This document shows positions 20,166 to 31,830 of a stretch of 64,000 bases of DNA, one piece after another. A program made the position numbers and the translations under genes. Position 1 is the first letter of the stretch, and each line of letters starts with the position of its first letter. The notes under the pieces were generated by a model. It saw only the letters and a list, made by a program, of their open reading frames with translations, had not been told where the DNA came from and ran no database searches. The stretch covers positions 50,850,798 through 50,914,797 of the forward strand of contig CM055099.1 of the NCBI GenBank assembly GCA_029204225.1. The letters run 5' to 3'. This stretch comes from Diphasiastrum complanatum. Its lineage: Eukaryota > Streptophyta > Lycopodiopsida > Lycopodiales > Lycopodiaceae.

Positions 20166-20950
20166 GCTCCCTCTCAAAGTGGGCAGTTGGATTAACTCCA
20201 ATCTTCTTCGCTGCTTCTCGAACAAAGCCTTACTGAGTGGCTTTGTAAAGATATCAGCTGTCATTTCCTCTACAGGTATAAAGACTGTCTTCAGTATCTT
20301 CTTTTTGACTAAATCCCGAATAACATGATACTTGATAGTTATATGTTTCGTTTTTGAATGAAACACAGGATCTTGCATAAGATAGATTGCTGAAGTGCTA
20401 TCCATTAGTATGACATAAGGTTCAGAAATAGTTTCATCAAACCTTTACAACATTTGTTTGATCCATAATAGCTCGTTTTCCATCTTAGCTGCTGCTACAT
20501 ATTCGGCCTCACATGAAGATTGAGCTACTGCTGTTTGCTTCTTGCTTATCCAAAGTATGGCTGCACCAGATGCTAGAGTACAACCTCCTAAAATACTTTT
20601 GCTATCATCCTTCATGGTGCCCAGCTTGCGTCACTGTAAGATTCGATCCGAAGTTCAGCTTCCTTCAAATAACACAGTCCATAGCCTTTCGATTCTTGGA
20701 GATATTGTACTATTCTTTTTGCTAACTTCCAATGTAATGATCCTGGGTTTTCATTAAATTGGCTTAACCTGTATACTGCAAATGCTATATCAGGTTTGGT
20801 GTTGTCTGCATGATACAACAATGATCCAATCAGCCTTCAATAGAGTGTATTGGCCATTCGTTTCTCTTCTTTGAGAGTCTACGGACAATCTGTCTTACTC
20901 AGTATTGTTCCAGGTATCATGGGAGTATGCACACCTTTGCATTCGAGTAT
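20166..20950 (-). pseudogene. Copia S: RNase H
   Basis: Frames 20097-20405 and 20612-20821 give MLYHADNTKPDIAFAVYRLS, YLQESKGYGLCYL, AYIVMDSTSAIYLMQDPVFH, TKHITIKYHVIRDLV and MTADIFTKPLSKALFEKQ, the ordered C-terminal copia pol signatures. Stops between them mark it as dead. It follows the RT frame at 21000 and ends at the polypurine tract. Confidence 0.8.
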
Positions 20951-20999
20951 ACTTTTGTTGGTGAAGATACAACTTGCCACCTTCAAAGTCTCTTTTGAT

Positions 21000-21640
21000 C
21001 TATAAGCCTAGATAGATTTTTGCTTCTCCTAAATCAGTGATCTCAAATATTCCAGAAATGTCTCTTTTGACATCTGAAATCAATTTATCTTTTCTTGAGA
21101 AGATAAGAGTGTTGTCAATATAAACAGCTAGAATGATAATTTCATCTTTGACATGTTTGATATAGACATTCAACTCAGCAAATACAGGTTCGAAGCCTAA
21201 AGAACGTAGTGCTTTGTCCTTCTTTCTATACCATTGTCTGGCTGCTTGTTTCAGACCATAGATGCTTTTATTCATGTGACATCCAAATTTTGGATATTCT
21301 TGGCTTATAAATCCAAGTGGTTGATCCATGAATAAATCTTCTTCTAATTCTGCATGCAAGAAAGCAGTTTTCTCATCCACAATATGGATTTTGAGATCAT
21401 GAGCCACTGCATAAGCGAATAACAAGCGAATTGATGTGTGTTTGACTACTGGTGATTGACTACTAGTGAGAAAGTATCAGTGTAGTCGATCCCATATTTT
21501 TATGAAAAACCTTTCACAACCAACCTTGCTTTGTATCTGATGTTATCTCCATCAGGACCTATTTTGATCTTGTAGATCCAATTGCATTTAAGTAGTCTTC
21601 TTCCATCAGGTATAGGTGCAAGTGTCCATACATTGTTCTT
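21000..21640 (-). pseudogene. Copia S: reverse transcriptase
   Basis: The 141-codon frame 21000-21425 contains LKIHIVDEKTAFLHAELEED, LFMDQPLGFI, SIYGLKQAARQWYRK and the palm motif ILAVYIDNTLIFSRKDKL, where the catalytic Y-V-D-D reads Y-I-D-N, so the second aspartate is lost. The segment FEITDLGEAKIYLGL closes the frame. The upstream part (to about 21640) has the KCNWIYKIK-like entry motif but with stops. It is catalytically dead as it stands. Confidence 0.8.
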
Positions 21641-22740
21641 ATACATCGATGGCATTTCGTCCTCCATTGCTTGAATCCAATGATCTTTATTTGGTCCATC
21701 AATAGCTTCCTCGAATGTTTGAGGTTCGTCTGTGAAAGTACAAAATTCGATGGCTATATTTGTTGAAACATCCTGACCAACGTCACTGGTGGTTTTATTT
21801 GTCTTTCAGATCTTCTTGCAGTTTGTATAGGTCTTGAATTTAATTCTGCATTTTTGGGTTCGTCCTGTTTTGCTTGAATTCAAACTGGTGATTCGAGTCT
21901 TTCAAGTACTCAAATTTTAACTCCCTCTGAATCATTACTATGTCCAGATGGTAATTCTTGTTCATCATCTGCTTGCGTTACTTCTATCATTGGTAACTCA
22001 TAATAAGTCTTAAGAATTTCATAGCCAACTAAGCCATTGTCTTCTATGTACTTTGACTCATCGAATTTGACATCTCGAACAACTTTTATTCTGCCAGTTT
22101 CAGGTATGTAGACTCGATAATCTGAAGAATATAATTTGAATCCTACCAAAAAACCTTGTTCTGTCTTTTCATCAAATTTCTTTTTCAATTTGTCTGGTAT
22201 GTGCATATAAACTGCACATCCAAATGTCCGAACATGAGCAGATTTGGCTTCGACTTTCACCATATTTCATTTTTGAGTTTTATCTAGTATTCTAGATTTC
22301 GAAATTCGATTCTGAAGATAGTTCGACGTAGCCACTGCTTCCGCCCACAACTGCTTTGGTGCTTTTGCATGAGTCATCATACACCTGGCAGCTTCTATTA
22401 GTGTACGATTTCTTCATTGTGTTGAGGTGTGTATGATGCAGTCTTTGTATGCATAATACCTCGATCAGTACAATTTTTTTTGAATTCGTTGGAAATGTAC
22501 TCACCTCCACGATCTGTGAGAATTTGCTTTAACTTATTGCATGTCTGCTCCTCAGCCCAGTTCGTATACTCAACAAATTTCTCAAAAACCTCTGATTTTC
22601 TACGAATAAAGTATACTACAGCAAACTTGATGAAGTTATCAATAAACATTATGAAGTATTTTGCATTACCTAAAGACAATATTCCAAATGGTCCACAGAT
22701 ATCCGAATGTACAATTTCTAGTTCTACTTTGATTGAATAA
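21641..22740 (-). pseudogene. Copia S: integrase core to C-terminus
   Basis: From the right: ELEIVHSDICGPFG (first Asp), NAKYFIMFIDNFIKF, KQILTDRGGEYISNEF (second Asp), a broken QHNE region where the Glu should lie, then AHVRTFGCAVYMHIPDKLK, EQGFLVGFKLYSSDYRVYI, VVRDVKFDESKYI and GYEILKTYYELP. The start is cut at about 22740 by fusion with the 5' LTR. Stops lie at about 22265-22400. It parallels copia K 63129-63831 almost block for block. Confidence 0.8.
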
Positions 22741-23141
22741 AGCATGCGGATTTAGGAGATATATGTGTGAGTGTGATAGACAATTTTAGATAATCAGAAA
22801 CAACTGAGAAAAAATCATCTATTGAGAAACTTTGATCAATCGAATTTTTATATTTTTGATTCGGTTTCTTCTGTATACATCTCTTGCTGCCTTGTTGCTT
22901 TGTTGTTTTTACAATGAATGAGTGCACATGTATTTATATTGTCACAGGATAGGTCTTTTGGCCTTCTTTATTATGTAACAGTCGATCTAACCACTAAGAC
23001 GATTGATATTCAAAAAATGTTCAATTTTCAGACTCCAAAGGTTTGTTCGCGACAGTTTCAAATTTCGCGACAGTTTCGAGTTTCTCAGCCTTTGTCAATT
23101 AGACTGTGCACTTTGTTGGTTGTTTGTTGAGGTGTTCTACA
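22731..23141 (-). repeat. Copia S 5' LTR, truncated
   Basis: It matches 19655-20165 but lacks the last about 125 bases of the LTR. It is fused directly to integrase codons at a shared TTCTACTTTG word. It ends TTCTACA at 23141, followed by the ATTCA target copy. Confidence 0.8.
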
Positions 23142-23535
23142 ATTCATAAGACTCAACCTTATCAATTTATTATAGGACAATTGTATCGTCGTGGATCAGA
23201 CAATATTCTACGTAGATGTGTTTTACCGCATTAAATATCAGATTTAATCATGTTTTTATATGATGGCATGGGCGGAGAACACTTCTCTATAGATATTATT
23301 GTTCGCAAACTTTTGCAATCAGGTTGTTGGTGGCCTACGCTTCATAAGGACACAGAAAATTATATTCAGACATGTGATGTTTGCCAGCGAGCATGACGGC
23401 CTACTAGACAGAACTATGGACCCTTACATTCGATTTTATCGCAAGCGCCATTTGAAAAATGGAGATTGGATTATGTTGGTCCTATTCATCCTATTGCGCG
23501 AGGATCTTAGGCCCGATACATTATTTCAGAATTCG
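23142..23535 (+). pseudogene. Gypsy G: integrase zinc finger and core start
   Basis: Plus-strand translation gives QLYRRGSDNILRRCVLPH, a stop, DGMGGEHFSIDIIVRKLLQS, CWWPTLHKDTENYIQTCDVC and FEKWRLDYVGPIHPIARGS. It is the H2C2-type integrase N-terminal domain plus the first core Asp, parallel to M1 42196-42700. Stops at two or three points show decay. It breaks off at ARYI, where gypsy D's leader begins. Confidence 0.8.
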
Positions 23536-24627
23536 CGAGTATTATAGTTAGATTCATCTGTCTTTCCACGATTTCTAAGCCTGTCCAAAAATTCTATTAC
23601 GATCATAAAGACCAGTTTTCGTCCTACAATATCCATTCTGCAAGCAAACTGTCCTTTTACCAAGTATAGTACTGTCCTGCTCATCTATATTCTGCATCAT
23701 GTCTTGTGACTGTGCTGAATTTTCTAATCCAACTCCTCCACGACTAGAACGAAGAATTCCACGTATCGATGCACCAAGTACGATGAAGAATCTGACCCAG
23801 TCCGATTTCTCCAAGACTTTGATAATGCATGCCATTTTTATGGAGATACCTCTAAAATTGAAAAGCTTTGCCTATTTTCCATGGTACTCTATGGCACCGC
23901 CAAGGAGTGGTACTTGAATCTCGAAGCTCCTGATCTTGCTTCTTGGACCACCCTCAAGGACGCTCTCATCAAGCGTTTCAAACCATTCAAACTGACTCAG
24001 AGCCCGTTCATTCAAATTACTCATATCAAGTTGCGTCGCGAAGAGTCTGTTTGAAACTACATTGAGCGTGTAAAGATCTCAAAGTAGAATGTGTTGATGA
24101 AAATATCACCAAACGAATGGCCATAAAACTATTCTTAGTTGGATTGCCCAAAAACATCTGCCGTGAACTCAAACTAGTTGACCTTTATGATCAACTTAAA
24201 GATGTGATGACCGATGCTTTCTGTGAAGAAGACGAAGGTTCCGACGATGACTTTGATCATCATGAAAAGAAATCTAAGAATCCAGACCGTCCTAATCGCC
24301 CGAAGTCCGATAATATCTCAGTCTTCTGAACTTCTACATCAAATGGAAACCTGGCAAAAAGCTCAACAATCTCATATGGATAAACTCACTGCCAATTTCC
24401 AAACCGCCATGAAACATATTGCTGAGAAATCCTTTCCAGCAAGGGAAAATGTCTGGTGTCCAATCTGCTCACAACATCACACTACTAATGAATGCCCTCA
24501 ATTGCGAAATCATTTTCCAGCAGCCACCACACCCACCATCTATCAAGCTTACCGCCCTTACCCGCCACAACAACCTGTGCCACAACCAGGGGTTTACCAA
24601 CCACGACCACCTGCACCAAATCAATAC
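23536..24627 (+). pseudogene. Gypsy D: Gag N-terminal part
   Basis: After a short leader, plus frames contain a Ty3-type Retrotrans_gag domain: DPVRFLQDFDNACHFYGDTS, AKEWYLNLEAPDLASWTTL, LIKRFKPFKLTQSPF, then KLRREESV with stops, a helical stretch (LLHQMETWQKAQQSHMDKL) and the first CCHC knuckle CPICSQHHTTNEC. A Pro/Gln/Tyr-rich tail (QAYRPYPPQQPVPQPG) leads to the break at 24627. The same reading frame resumes at 54639, on the far side of M1. It would build the particle shell. Confidence 0.85.
24623..24627. repeat. Target-site duplication of gypsy M1
   Basis: AATAC is present here and at 54634-54638, immediately outside the outer M1 LTR ends (TGTAG at 24628 and AACA at 54633). Confidence 0.85.
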
Positions 24628-25008
24628 TGTAGATGGTTTCTTTCCTTGCCTAACCTGAATCCAAGATCTAGTCAATCTAGCATCAAAGAGACAGAGTTAG
24701 TTGTCACGCGTAGGTTCGTTCCCATGAGAGCGATAGTATAGTTCAGATTTCAACATGAATGGAGGATCTAACACTAACATCCATTAACACTAAGCATTAA
24801 CACTACATCCATTAACCCTAAATCCACAACTAGGCCCGACGACATTAAAAGTCCCACAAAAAGGCCTAAAGTCCTTTTATTGACTTTCTAATTAATCAAT
24901 CAAATAACTATGTGATCATCGGGTTGGACTTACACACACAGGGTGCCTAATCCCTCTCACTTATTAACTAGGGTTAGGGTTGCCTAGGGATCCGCAAACC
25001 CTCCAACA
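24628..25008 (-). repeat. M1 3' LTR with internal deletion
   Basis: Both ends match LTR C (62381-63128), but about 365 bases are missing between CCACAAC and TAGGCCC, removing the TATA region. The inner edge is followed by GTATCCCCCACCAAA, a G-rich polypurine tract on the minus strand. Confidence 0.85.
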
Positions 25009-25058
25009 GTATCCCCCACCAAAACTGGTGGCGGTCCCACGACACCTGCAATATGCAG

Positions 25059-26846
25059 TTATTGGGAACTTTTATTGGCTTCGCGCCGAATCTTAATTAA
25101 ATGATACTGCACCTTCTCCATAAAGTCAAGACGTGCAGTATTGAAATCCAAATTATGCGGCAGGAAACAGCGGTGGGCTTCGGCAATCCACTTCGAAGTT
25201 GTCCATGAGGTGAAGCGGGATTCCCAAGAGCCTCCCATCATAGCCGCACGGAAATACAGTCGAGCAATCGGCAGCTGATCTTTGATTTGCTCTGAGGCCA
25301 TCGGCTTATTTGGATCAAATGCCAGGATAGGAAGGCAATCGTCCCATTTGGTTGCCACTGACGCCAACAAAGTTAGATCTTTTGCAAACATTGCCGATTG
25401 TCACACCGTTGGATCCGGAGAGTGGACATACTCTCTCTGATATGCTTGTAAGGCCCGGTGGAATCCACTGAAATATTTTAGTCGTAAGGCTGGTGGATGA
25501 TTGGCCAATTGGGCTTATGGATGGTGATTTTATCCATAGCCAATCCCAAATCTTTCCATTTTTGTCTTCGCGGCATTGGCACGTAATAAGGATCTACCCA
25601 CAACTGGCGAGGGCTGGCGACGTAACTCCTAATTGATTTCGGAGTTTTCTCAAAAATCGTGATTCTCCATGCCGGTTGCTCTCCCAATACAGGTATTTTG
25701 TCCAATTCTTTGCCGGCCTCGATCTCGGAGGTCTTAAATTTGAGAACCCATCCACCACGCGAGGACTCATGTGGATGCTGCTTTAAAAAGGTCTGGATCT
25801 GGTCATTGACGCTGATGGGCCTTCTGAATAAATGGCTTGTCCTTGATGAGGATGGACCCGCTTGTACTGCCGGTATAGTTGGCGGTTGATCTGCTAGATC
25901 TGGAGCTCCCCCCTGGTCCATGCTCGAATCAACCCCTGTATCCATCTGTACAGCTTCTTGGCACGAAGGGGAGAATTGCGGCATGATCGGGACGGGGATT
26001 TGTGGTCTGACTTCCAACACTTGAGCGACGGCTTTTTCAGAGGCGTTGATGGTCTCTTTTGCCTTTGCCAACTCGGTTGAAGCTGCTCCTTTGAATTTAT
26101 CAAAGCGGCCTTGGAATCCCTGAAGGGCCACTTTGTATGTTTCCACTTTCGTGAACAAATATGCAATCTCCGTTGGTGTGACCGGATGATCGGGTATTTG
26201 TGTTTGCAGATATGCATCATGCTCAAGGGTGGTCGCATCCAATTCACCTTGAAGCCGTGTGCGGTCTTGTTCGGCCATTTGTAATTGCCCCTTCAGCAGC
26301 TGCACCTGTTGCTTGGCATCTTGTGCTGCCTTATCTACCTGATCCTGTGCGGTTGTCAGGGCATGATGTAGGTTTCCAAGCAATCAACTTGTTGCTGGGC
26401 CAATGTCTTTTCGCTTTCAGTCTTTTCTTCATGTTGCTTGGCTATCTTCACCTCTCGATCCAGCTGGACAATTTTTTGGCTGATCAGAGTGTTTTCGGAT
26501 CCTAAAACATAGATCCTCTGCTCCATTTCCTTCTTTTTATCCAACATTGACTGGATCACTTGCCCAAGGCTTGAAACTAACCTGAGAGCATCACTAGAAT
26601 CGACAGTCGTGGAGGTGGCAACAGCAGCAGACCCTGATAGTATTGTCCGTGGTAGGCGTGGAATAGGTGCCAAAGTCTCTTCTTCTTCAAAAATATCCTC
26701 GTCTTCAAACCCTTCAAGCACCGTGGCGTCGAACTGCTTTGGTGACTTGACAGTTGTGTCGACCCGAAATGTGGCTGGGCTACCCTGTGTGGGTGGTTGC
26801 TGACTGGCATCTTCGACACCAACAGTAGCTTCATGGATATGCCCGT
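25059..26846 (-). pseudogene. M1 ORF X: coiled-coil protein with a C-terminal domain of unknown function
   Basis: Three minus-strand frames follow each other. 26356-26721: acidic start (LEGFEDEDIFEEEETLAPIP) then a coiled coil (KKKEMEQRIYVLGSENTLIS ...). 25478-26383: more coiled coil (QQVQLLKGQLQMAEQDRTRL), a helix-rich part, a Pro/Ser linker, then SRGGWVLKFKTSEIEAG, PRQLWVDPYYVPMPRRQKW and MDKITIHKPNWPII. 25059-25391: KWDDCLPILAFDPNKPMASE, LPIARLYFRAAMMGGSW, RLDFMEKVQYHLIKIRREAN. The last two match F2 ORF X block by block. One frameshift at about 26370 and stops near 25400-25480 break it. It sits last before the 3' LTR, in the same orientation as gag-pol. The N-terminus is cut by R at about 26846. 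No known enzyme motif is seen; a structural or nucleic-acid-binding role is only a guess. Confidence 0.65.
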
Positions 26847-27138
26847 GGGATTCGACACCCCCCCCCCCATACCAAGCACTCTACCCAGGCTGGTAAAACA
26901 CGTTTTTCTCTCTCTAGGATTTTTTCTCTCTAGAAAGTCATTTTATCTCTCTAGATTTTATTGATCCCCAGACTTCCTTTAATCATGCCTAGATCGTGTG
27001 AGGTGATTGCACATCGACCTGAGCTCTCTAGACTTCACTAGAACCGATCAAAGATTTTCAGCCATAGGAACTTGCCGCTGGCTGGATTCTGGTGCTAGTG
27101 GCACTGGAAGTAAAGCTTGTAAAGGTAGCTTTACAACA
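26847..27138 (-). repeat. R LTR a (truncated)
   Basis: Only the U3-side about 290 bases remain, from GTGGGATTCG to TTTACAACA. The GGCGCC cluster is reduced to one degenerate unit. A C10-12 tract lies at 26861-26872. Confidence 0.75.
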
Positions 27139-29465
27139 TCCACCCCACCTTTATAAAATCTGATGTCCTCATCAGATGTTAGATTAAAGTAAAGGTGTAT
27201 CCCAATTAAAATAACTATACATTTAAGCTACTTGGCACAATATTTAATTTACCGGCCACTTTTTATTAACATTGAAGCTGGCACACCACAAGTCGGAGGC
27301 TCAGCTCTTTGTACTGAAAAATTACATAACCTAAAATATGTCTTTGTCTGGGAAAAGCGTAGATTTTATATCGCTTTCGTAAAACCCAAGAACCTTATTA
27401 ACTGGTGACGGAGGCCTTTCTTTGAAATGTTCGCCCCTGTCACTTCTGACTTTCGACTTTGGAACTCCTTTGAGCTCCTGATTTGTCCTTGATGCACTTT
27501 GTGTTGAGCTCCCTGAGCTCTAGATTTGATCAGTTCCGCACAGGTATCAAGGCTCCCTGAGCCAAAGGATTTATCATTAGATTGCCCACTTTATGGTCCA
27601 CTCCGTGCCTTGTTGCTTTTCTCTCCTTGTCCCAGCCTAATCTTGATACATTTCGTTCTTGGCTCTTTAAGGTAGGCAAAGAGTGAGTACTTCGCAATGC
27701 ACCCCTCACTTAGCTTGAAGTAGCTCTTTGAATCAGCCCAAATGTAACCATTGACCTCGTGGAAAGCCAAAGGGTCGCACCAGTTTGATCCGCATATGAA
27801 CTATCTCTTCGCGTTTGTTTGAAGCACCATGTCCGTCGCGCAAAACTTGACTTTCTCAATTTCATCACTGGTCAGTTGCCTCACAGTCAAAACAAGAAGT
27901 GTACATCGAGCTTGGCTTCAAGTAGCTCTCTTTGATTCAGACACATGCACCTAGAGTTTGCACTAGTCCGATCTCAACACGAACTATCCCTTAGCGTCCG
28001 TTCGAAATACCAAGTCTCTCATGCAAGACTCAACTTTCACAGTTCCTTCATTGATCAGCTGCCTTACACGTAACACAAGCCAGCGTACTCATATGTTTCC
28101 TCATCATTGCTGGTCCAGAGAAAGCGTATAACAAGCTTGTCTTTCCACAACAAACTCTTGTCAACTTATTAGGTCCAAAGTTCGCCAGTCTCCTCGTGTG
28201 AGTATGGCTAAGTCACCTTGAATTTGCCCCCGTTTTAATCAACTTTCATTCAAAATTTGCCCCAAGAGAGAGGTGTGTGTGATAGTTCCCCCTCCACTTA
28301 TAAAATCAGCTGATCGGACTTAGAGTAGAGTTCTTCGAACAAAAAGCCTTTCCAACACTTTGCTTCCCATCTGCTAGGATTATGGCTCGATCCAACTTGT
28401 TGCCAATATCTAAAGAGGATCCTAGTCTTTTTCCCTTTGAGGAAAAACCCAACCGATATTGGATATCACCCATGCTCAGTGAGTTTCAGTTCCGAAGGTG
28501 GCCGTCCCAAAAGAAGACCAACTGCTCCATCGAAGTTCTCCTCTGAAATTGCCCTTTCCAACTTTTGACTTCCTGCTTGCGTCTGGTGGGCATTGTCGGA
28601 AATGAAACTAACCCAAGAAACAAGCTAGCCATCCATCCTTTGCAAACATTGAGTCGTTTCGTTGCCGTTCACGTGCGAGTACTTGAACTGCAAATCTGCC
28701 CCACAGATTCTGTAGTCCTCTTTGTTTGACGGTATCAGCCTTCAAAAGAAAGGTTCCTTCTCGAGCCATCAGCTCCTTGTATCACAAGCAATCATGCAAA
28801 CCAGGCAAAGCACGAGTACTAAGACTCACGACAAATACATGCAAGCAAGACACTCAGGCAGGTTTACTAACAGGTAACAAAGACAAGGTCCCCCTTTGAG
28901 ATGGTCTTGCCAACGGACCTTTGCCTGGCCGCACCCATACAAATCGATCACAGAATCAGCCCACATAGGACACCCCTCCAACTATCTGTGCTTTCACCAT
29001 TAAGCAGCACATTGCCTCAGTCACGCCCCACCACTTTTTGGTCGATAGCCCTTATAGCTAAACGATCGGCACCTATCCCTCACCGGTAGCTAACCACCCG
29101 TGCTTTACACCCAAATTCAAGTAGCATCTCTGTATCAATGGTTAACCCGTACAGTTAGAATATGTTGTCCCGCACCCCACAAGGCACAGACCATGCTTAC
29201 AAAAACCTAATGGCAGCACATTGCCTCATCTCTCCTACGTGTAGAAAACGCCAGGCCCGAACCGCGAGAACTGACTGTGCTTACACCTCAAGGACAACAC
29301 CTTGACTCATCAAGTCCCTCGTTCTGTCGACCACCCCGATCGTGGACGCACCCATGCTTACACTGTGGGCAGCACCTTGCACAACAGTTGTCTTGATAAA
29401 CCCCAAACAGTGGCCATTTCTGTGAGATCCGCATAGCTGACCGGCCAGTCGGCTCTGATACCAGA
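27139..29465 (-). repeat. R internal region a
   Basis: It starts with a polypurine tract (AAAGGTGGGGTGGA on the minus strand, 27139-27152) and ends at the primer site (29451-29463). No gag, protease, RT or integrase signature was seen in any frame. Two related about 170-base blocks (around 27700-27900 and 27900-28080) form an internal direct duplication. The best open stretches recur in all copies but with stops. This is typical of large non-autonomous (LARD-like) elements. Confidence 0.7.
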
Positions 29466-30742
29466 TGTAGCGTAGGCATCCCAAAGGGAGCCGAGAACCA
29501 CGACTTAGCTTCCCAGCCTTCAACTCTTGCCATCCAAACCCACTTGACATACAAGCAGCCAACTCGCCAACAACGATCAAACTTAACCAACTTGAAGTTT
29601 CGAAAACCAACATTGAGATCCAACCTGGCGCCATGCCAGATCGGGGGTCCCGATGTGGGTGACTTCCCTCCAAGCAAGTCGCCCGACATAAATCAAACTT
29701 AACCAACTCGAAGCTTTGTCACAAATGAGTAACATCCATTCCAAGCAAGCGGTCTGACTTACATCCGACTTAACCAACTGAAAACTTCGTCACGAGCGCT
29801 AGAAGCCAACCTGGCGCCACGCCAGACTGGACAACCATAAACAAGTAACTTCCACCCAAGCAAGCCATCCAACTCAGCCGACAGGTTAGAGCTTGTCTCC
29901 CAAGAGCTTAACCCATTCATGTTCATGCAAGAAATACTCAGAACCACAAGCCGCGACAGATATGGAGACAACCAGTTCCTGGACCAAATGGTCCCGACAG
30001 CATACCGCTGGCGCCAGTTGCTAATGAAAGACTGATGAGAGACGAAGGAGAGGGAAGCAGTGATCAAGAGAAGGCTCTCTTCACCAAAGAAAAGAAGAAG
30101 AACAAAACCAAGCCAAGATTTGAGAAGACGAAGTCCTCGAATCAACAATCTTCTTCATGCGATCACTGCCACAAACCAGGCCATACGGCCAACAAATGCT
30201 GGTTCAATCCAGCAATACCTTTCATTCACTGCAAGAAGAAAGGGCATTCTACATATGACTGCAGATTCAATCAGTTTGAGAAAAATCCCACTTTATTGAT
30301 ACTTTGGAGAAGTTACATTTCAAGTGTGTGACCGACCCTAGTCTCTGGGGCGCTAGCATGCCAAGGCAAGAGCCATGACAACATTCCAGCAAGGGAGGCT
30401 GAGACTTGGTTGGAGCTCGTCCTGAGTCGCAACCTGCACTCCCCTATAGTATTGGTGGGATTCAGCACACCCCCCCTCATACCAAGCACTCTACCCAGGC
30501 TGGTAAAACACGTTTTTCTCTCTCTAGGTGATTGCACATCGATATGAGCTCTCAGGACTTCGCTAGAACCGATCAAAAATTTTCAGCCATAGGAACTTGG
30601 CGTCGGCTGGATTCTGGTCACAGTGGCGCCGGGAGCGGTGCCGACACCACCGCCGGGAGTAGTAGGGGCGTTGTTGGCGCCGGGCAGAATGCTGGTGCCA
30701 GTGGCGCCGGAAGTAAAGCTTTGTAAAGGTAGCTTTACAACA
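29466..30742 (-). repeat. R LTR b carrying a captured gag fragment
   Basis: The LTR ends are intact (TGTAG at 29466, TTTACAACA at 30742). About 250 bases in the middle are replaced by foreign sequence (30018-30275). The GGCGCC-rich cluster is at 30598-30715. Confidence 0.8.
30018..30275 (+). pseudogene. Captured copia gag fragment with zinc knuckle
   Basis: The plus frame (opposite to the host LTR) reads a Lys-rich stretch (EKKKNKTKPRFEKTKSS), then CDHCHKPGHTANKCWFNP, a CX2CX4HX4C knuckle, and a second degenerate HCKKKGHSTYDCRFN. This is the Gag C-terminus of a copia element. LTRs a, c, d and both P LTRs lack it, having instead the CATACCGCTGGCG ... GTAATCAGAGTCAA segment there. It was therefore acquired by this one copy, probably by template switching or gene conversion. 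It is too short to function. Confidence 0.75.
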
Positions 30743-31830
30743 TCCACCCCACCTTTATAAAATCTGATGTCCTCATCAGATATCAGATTAAAGTAAAGGT
30801 GTCTCCCAATTAAAATAAATATACATTTAAGCTACTTGGCACAGTACTCAATTTACTGGCCACTTTTTATTAACATTGAAGCTGGCACACCACAAGTCGG
30901 AGGCTCAGCTCTTTGTACTGAAAAATTACATAACTTGAAAATATCTCGCGTACATTGTTGTGGCAAATGAAACTAACCCAAGAAACAGACTAGCCATCCA
31001 TCCTTTGCAAACATTGAGTCATTTCGTTGTTGTTCACGTGCGAGTACTTGAACTACAAATCCACCCCACAGACTCTGTAGTCCTCTTTGTTTGATGGTAT
31101 CAGCCTTCAAAAGAAAGGTTCCTTCTCGAGCCATCAGCTCCTTGTATCACAAGCAATCATGCAAACCAGACAAAGCACGAGTACTAAGACTCACAATGAA
31201 TACATACAAGTAAGACACTCAGGCAGGTTTACCAACAAGTAACAAAGACAAGGTCCCCCTTTGAGATGGTCCTGCCAACGGACCTTTGCCTGGCCGCGCC
31301 CATACAAATCGATCACAGAATCAACCCACATACGACACCCCTACAACTATCCGTGCTTTCACCATTAAACAGCACATTGCCTCAGTCAAGCCCCACCACT
31401 TTTTGGTCGATAGCCCTTATAGCTAAACGATCGGCAGCTATTCCGCATCGGCAGCTAACCACCCGTGCTTTACACCCGAATTCGAGCAGCATCTCTGTAT
31501 CAATGGTTAACTCGTACAATTCGAATATGTCATCCCGCATACGACAAGACACAGACCGTGCTTACACCAACCTAATGGCAGCACACTGCCTCATCTATCC
31601 TACGTGCAGATAACGCCAGGCCCGAACCGCGAGAAGTGACCGTGCTTACACCTCAAGGGCAGCACCTTGACTCATCAAGTCTCCCGTTCTACCGACCACC
31701 CCAACCATGGACACACCCATGCTTACACTATGGGCAGCACCTTGCACAACAATTGTGTTGATGAACCCCAAATAGTGGCTATTTCCGTGAGATCCGCATA
31801 GCTGACCGGCCAATCGGCTCTGATACCACA
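30743..31830 (-). repeat. R internal region b, deleted
   Basis: It has the same start and end as region a (polypurine tract; primer site 31816-31828) but lacks about 1.25 kb corresponding to about 27335-28600. The junction is near 30945 (AAAATATCTCGCGTACATTG). It is non-coding. Confidence 0.75.

Larger units (their letters stand above)
19530..23141 (-). mobile_element. S: deleted copia element inserted in gypsy G
   Basis: On the minus strand the LTRs begin TGTAGAACACC and end TTTTTCCTACA. The 3' LTR is 19530-20165 and the 5' LTR is a truncated copy at about 22731-23141. A 5-bp TSD (ATTCA) flanks the element. Gag, protease and the integrase N-terminus are missing: the 5' LTR is fused straight to the integrase coding region, and the primer site is gone. 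Copia K (63129-64000) is a close relative. Both LTRs retained with an internal deletion suggests loss after insertion. Confidence 0.85.

Noticed and set aside
24971-24990. Telomere-like AGGGTTAGGGTT in M1-family LTRs
   Set aside because: Only two units, at the same LTR position in all three copies; it is LTR sequence, not an interstitial telomere.
28381-28560. Protein-like MARSNLLPIS... frame, plus MAFHEVNGYIWADSKSYFKL at 38645, as captured host exons
   Set aside because: Both recur in every R/P copy on opposite strands of the same element, with stops nearby. They belong to the repeat; no homology I recognise supports a host gene.
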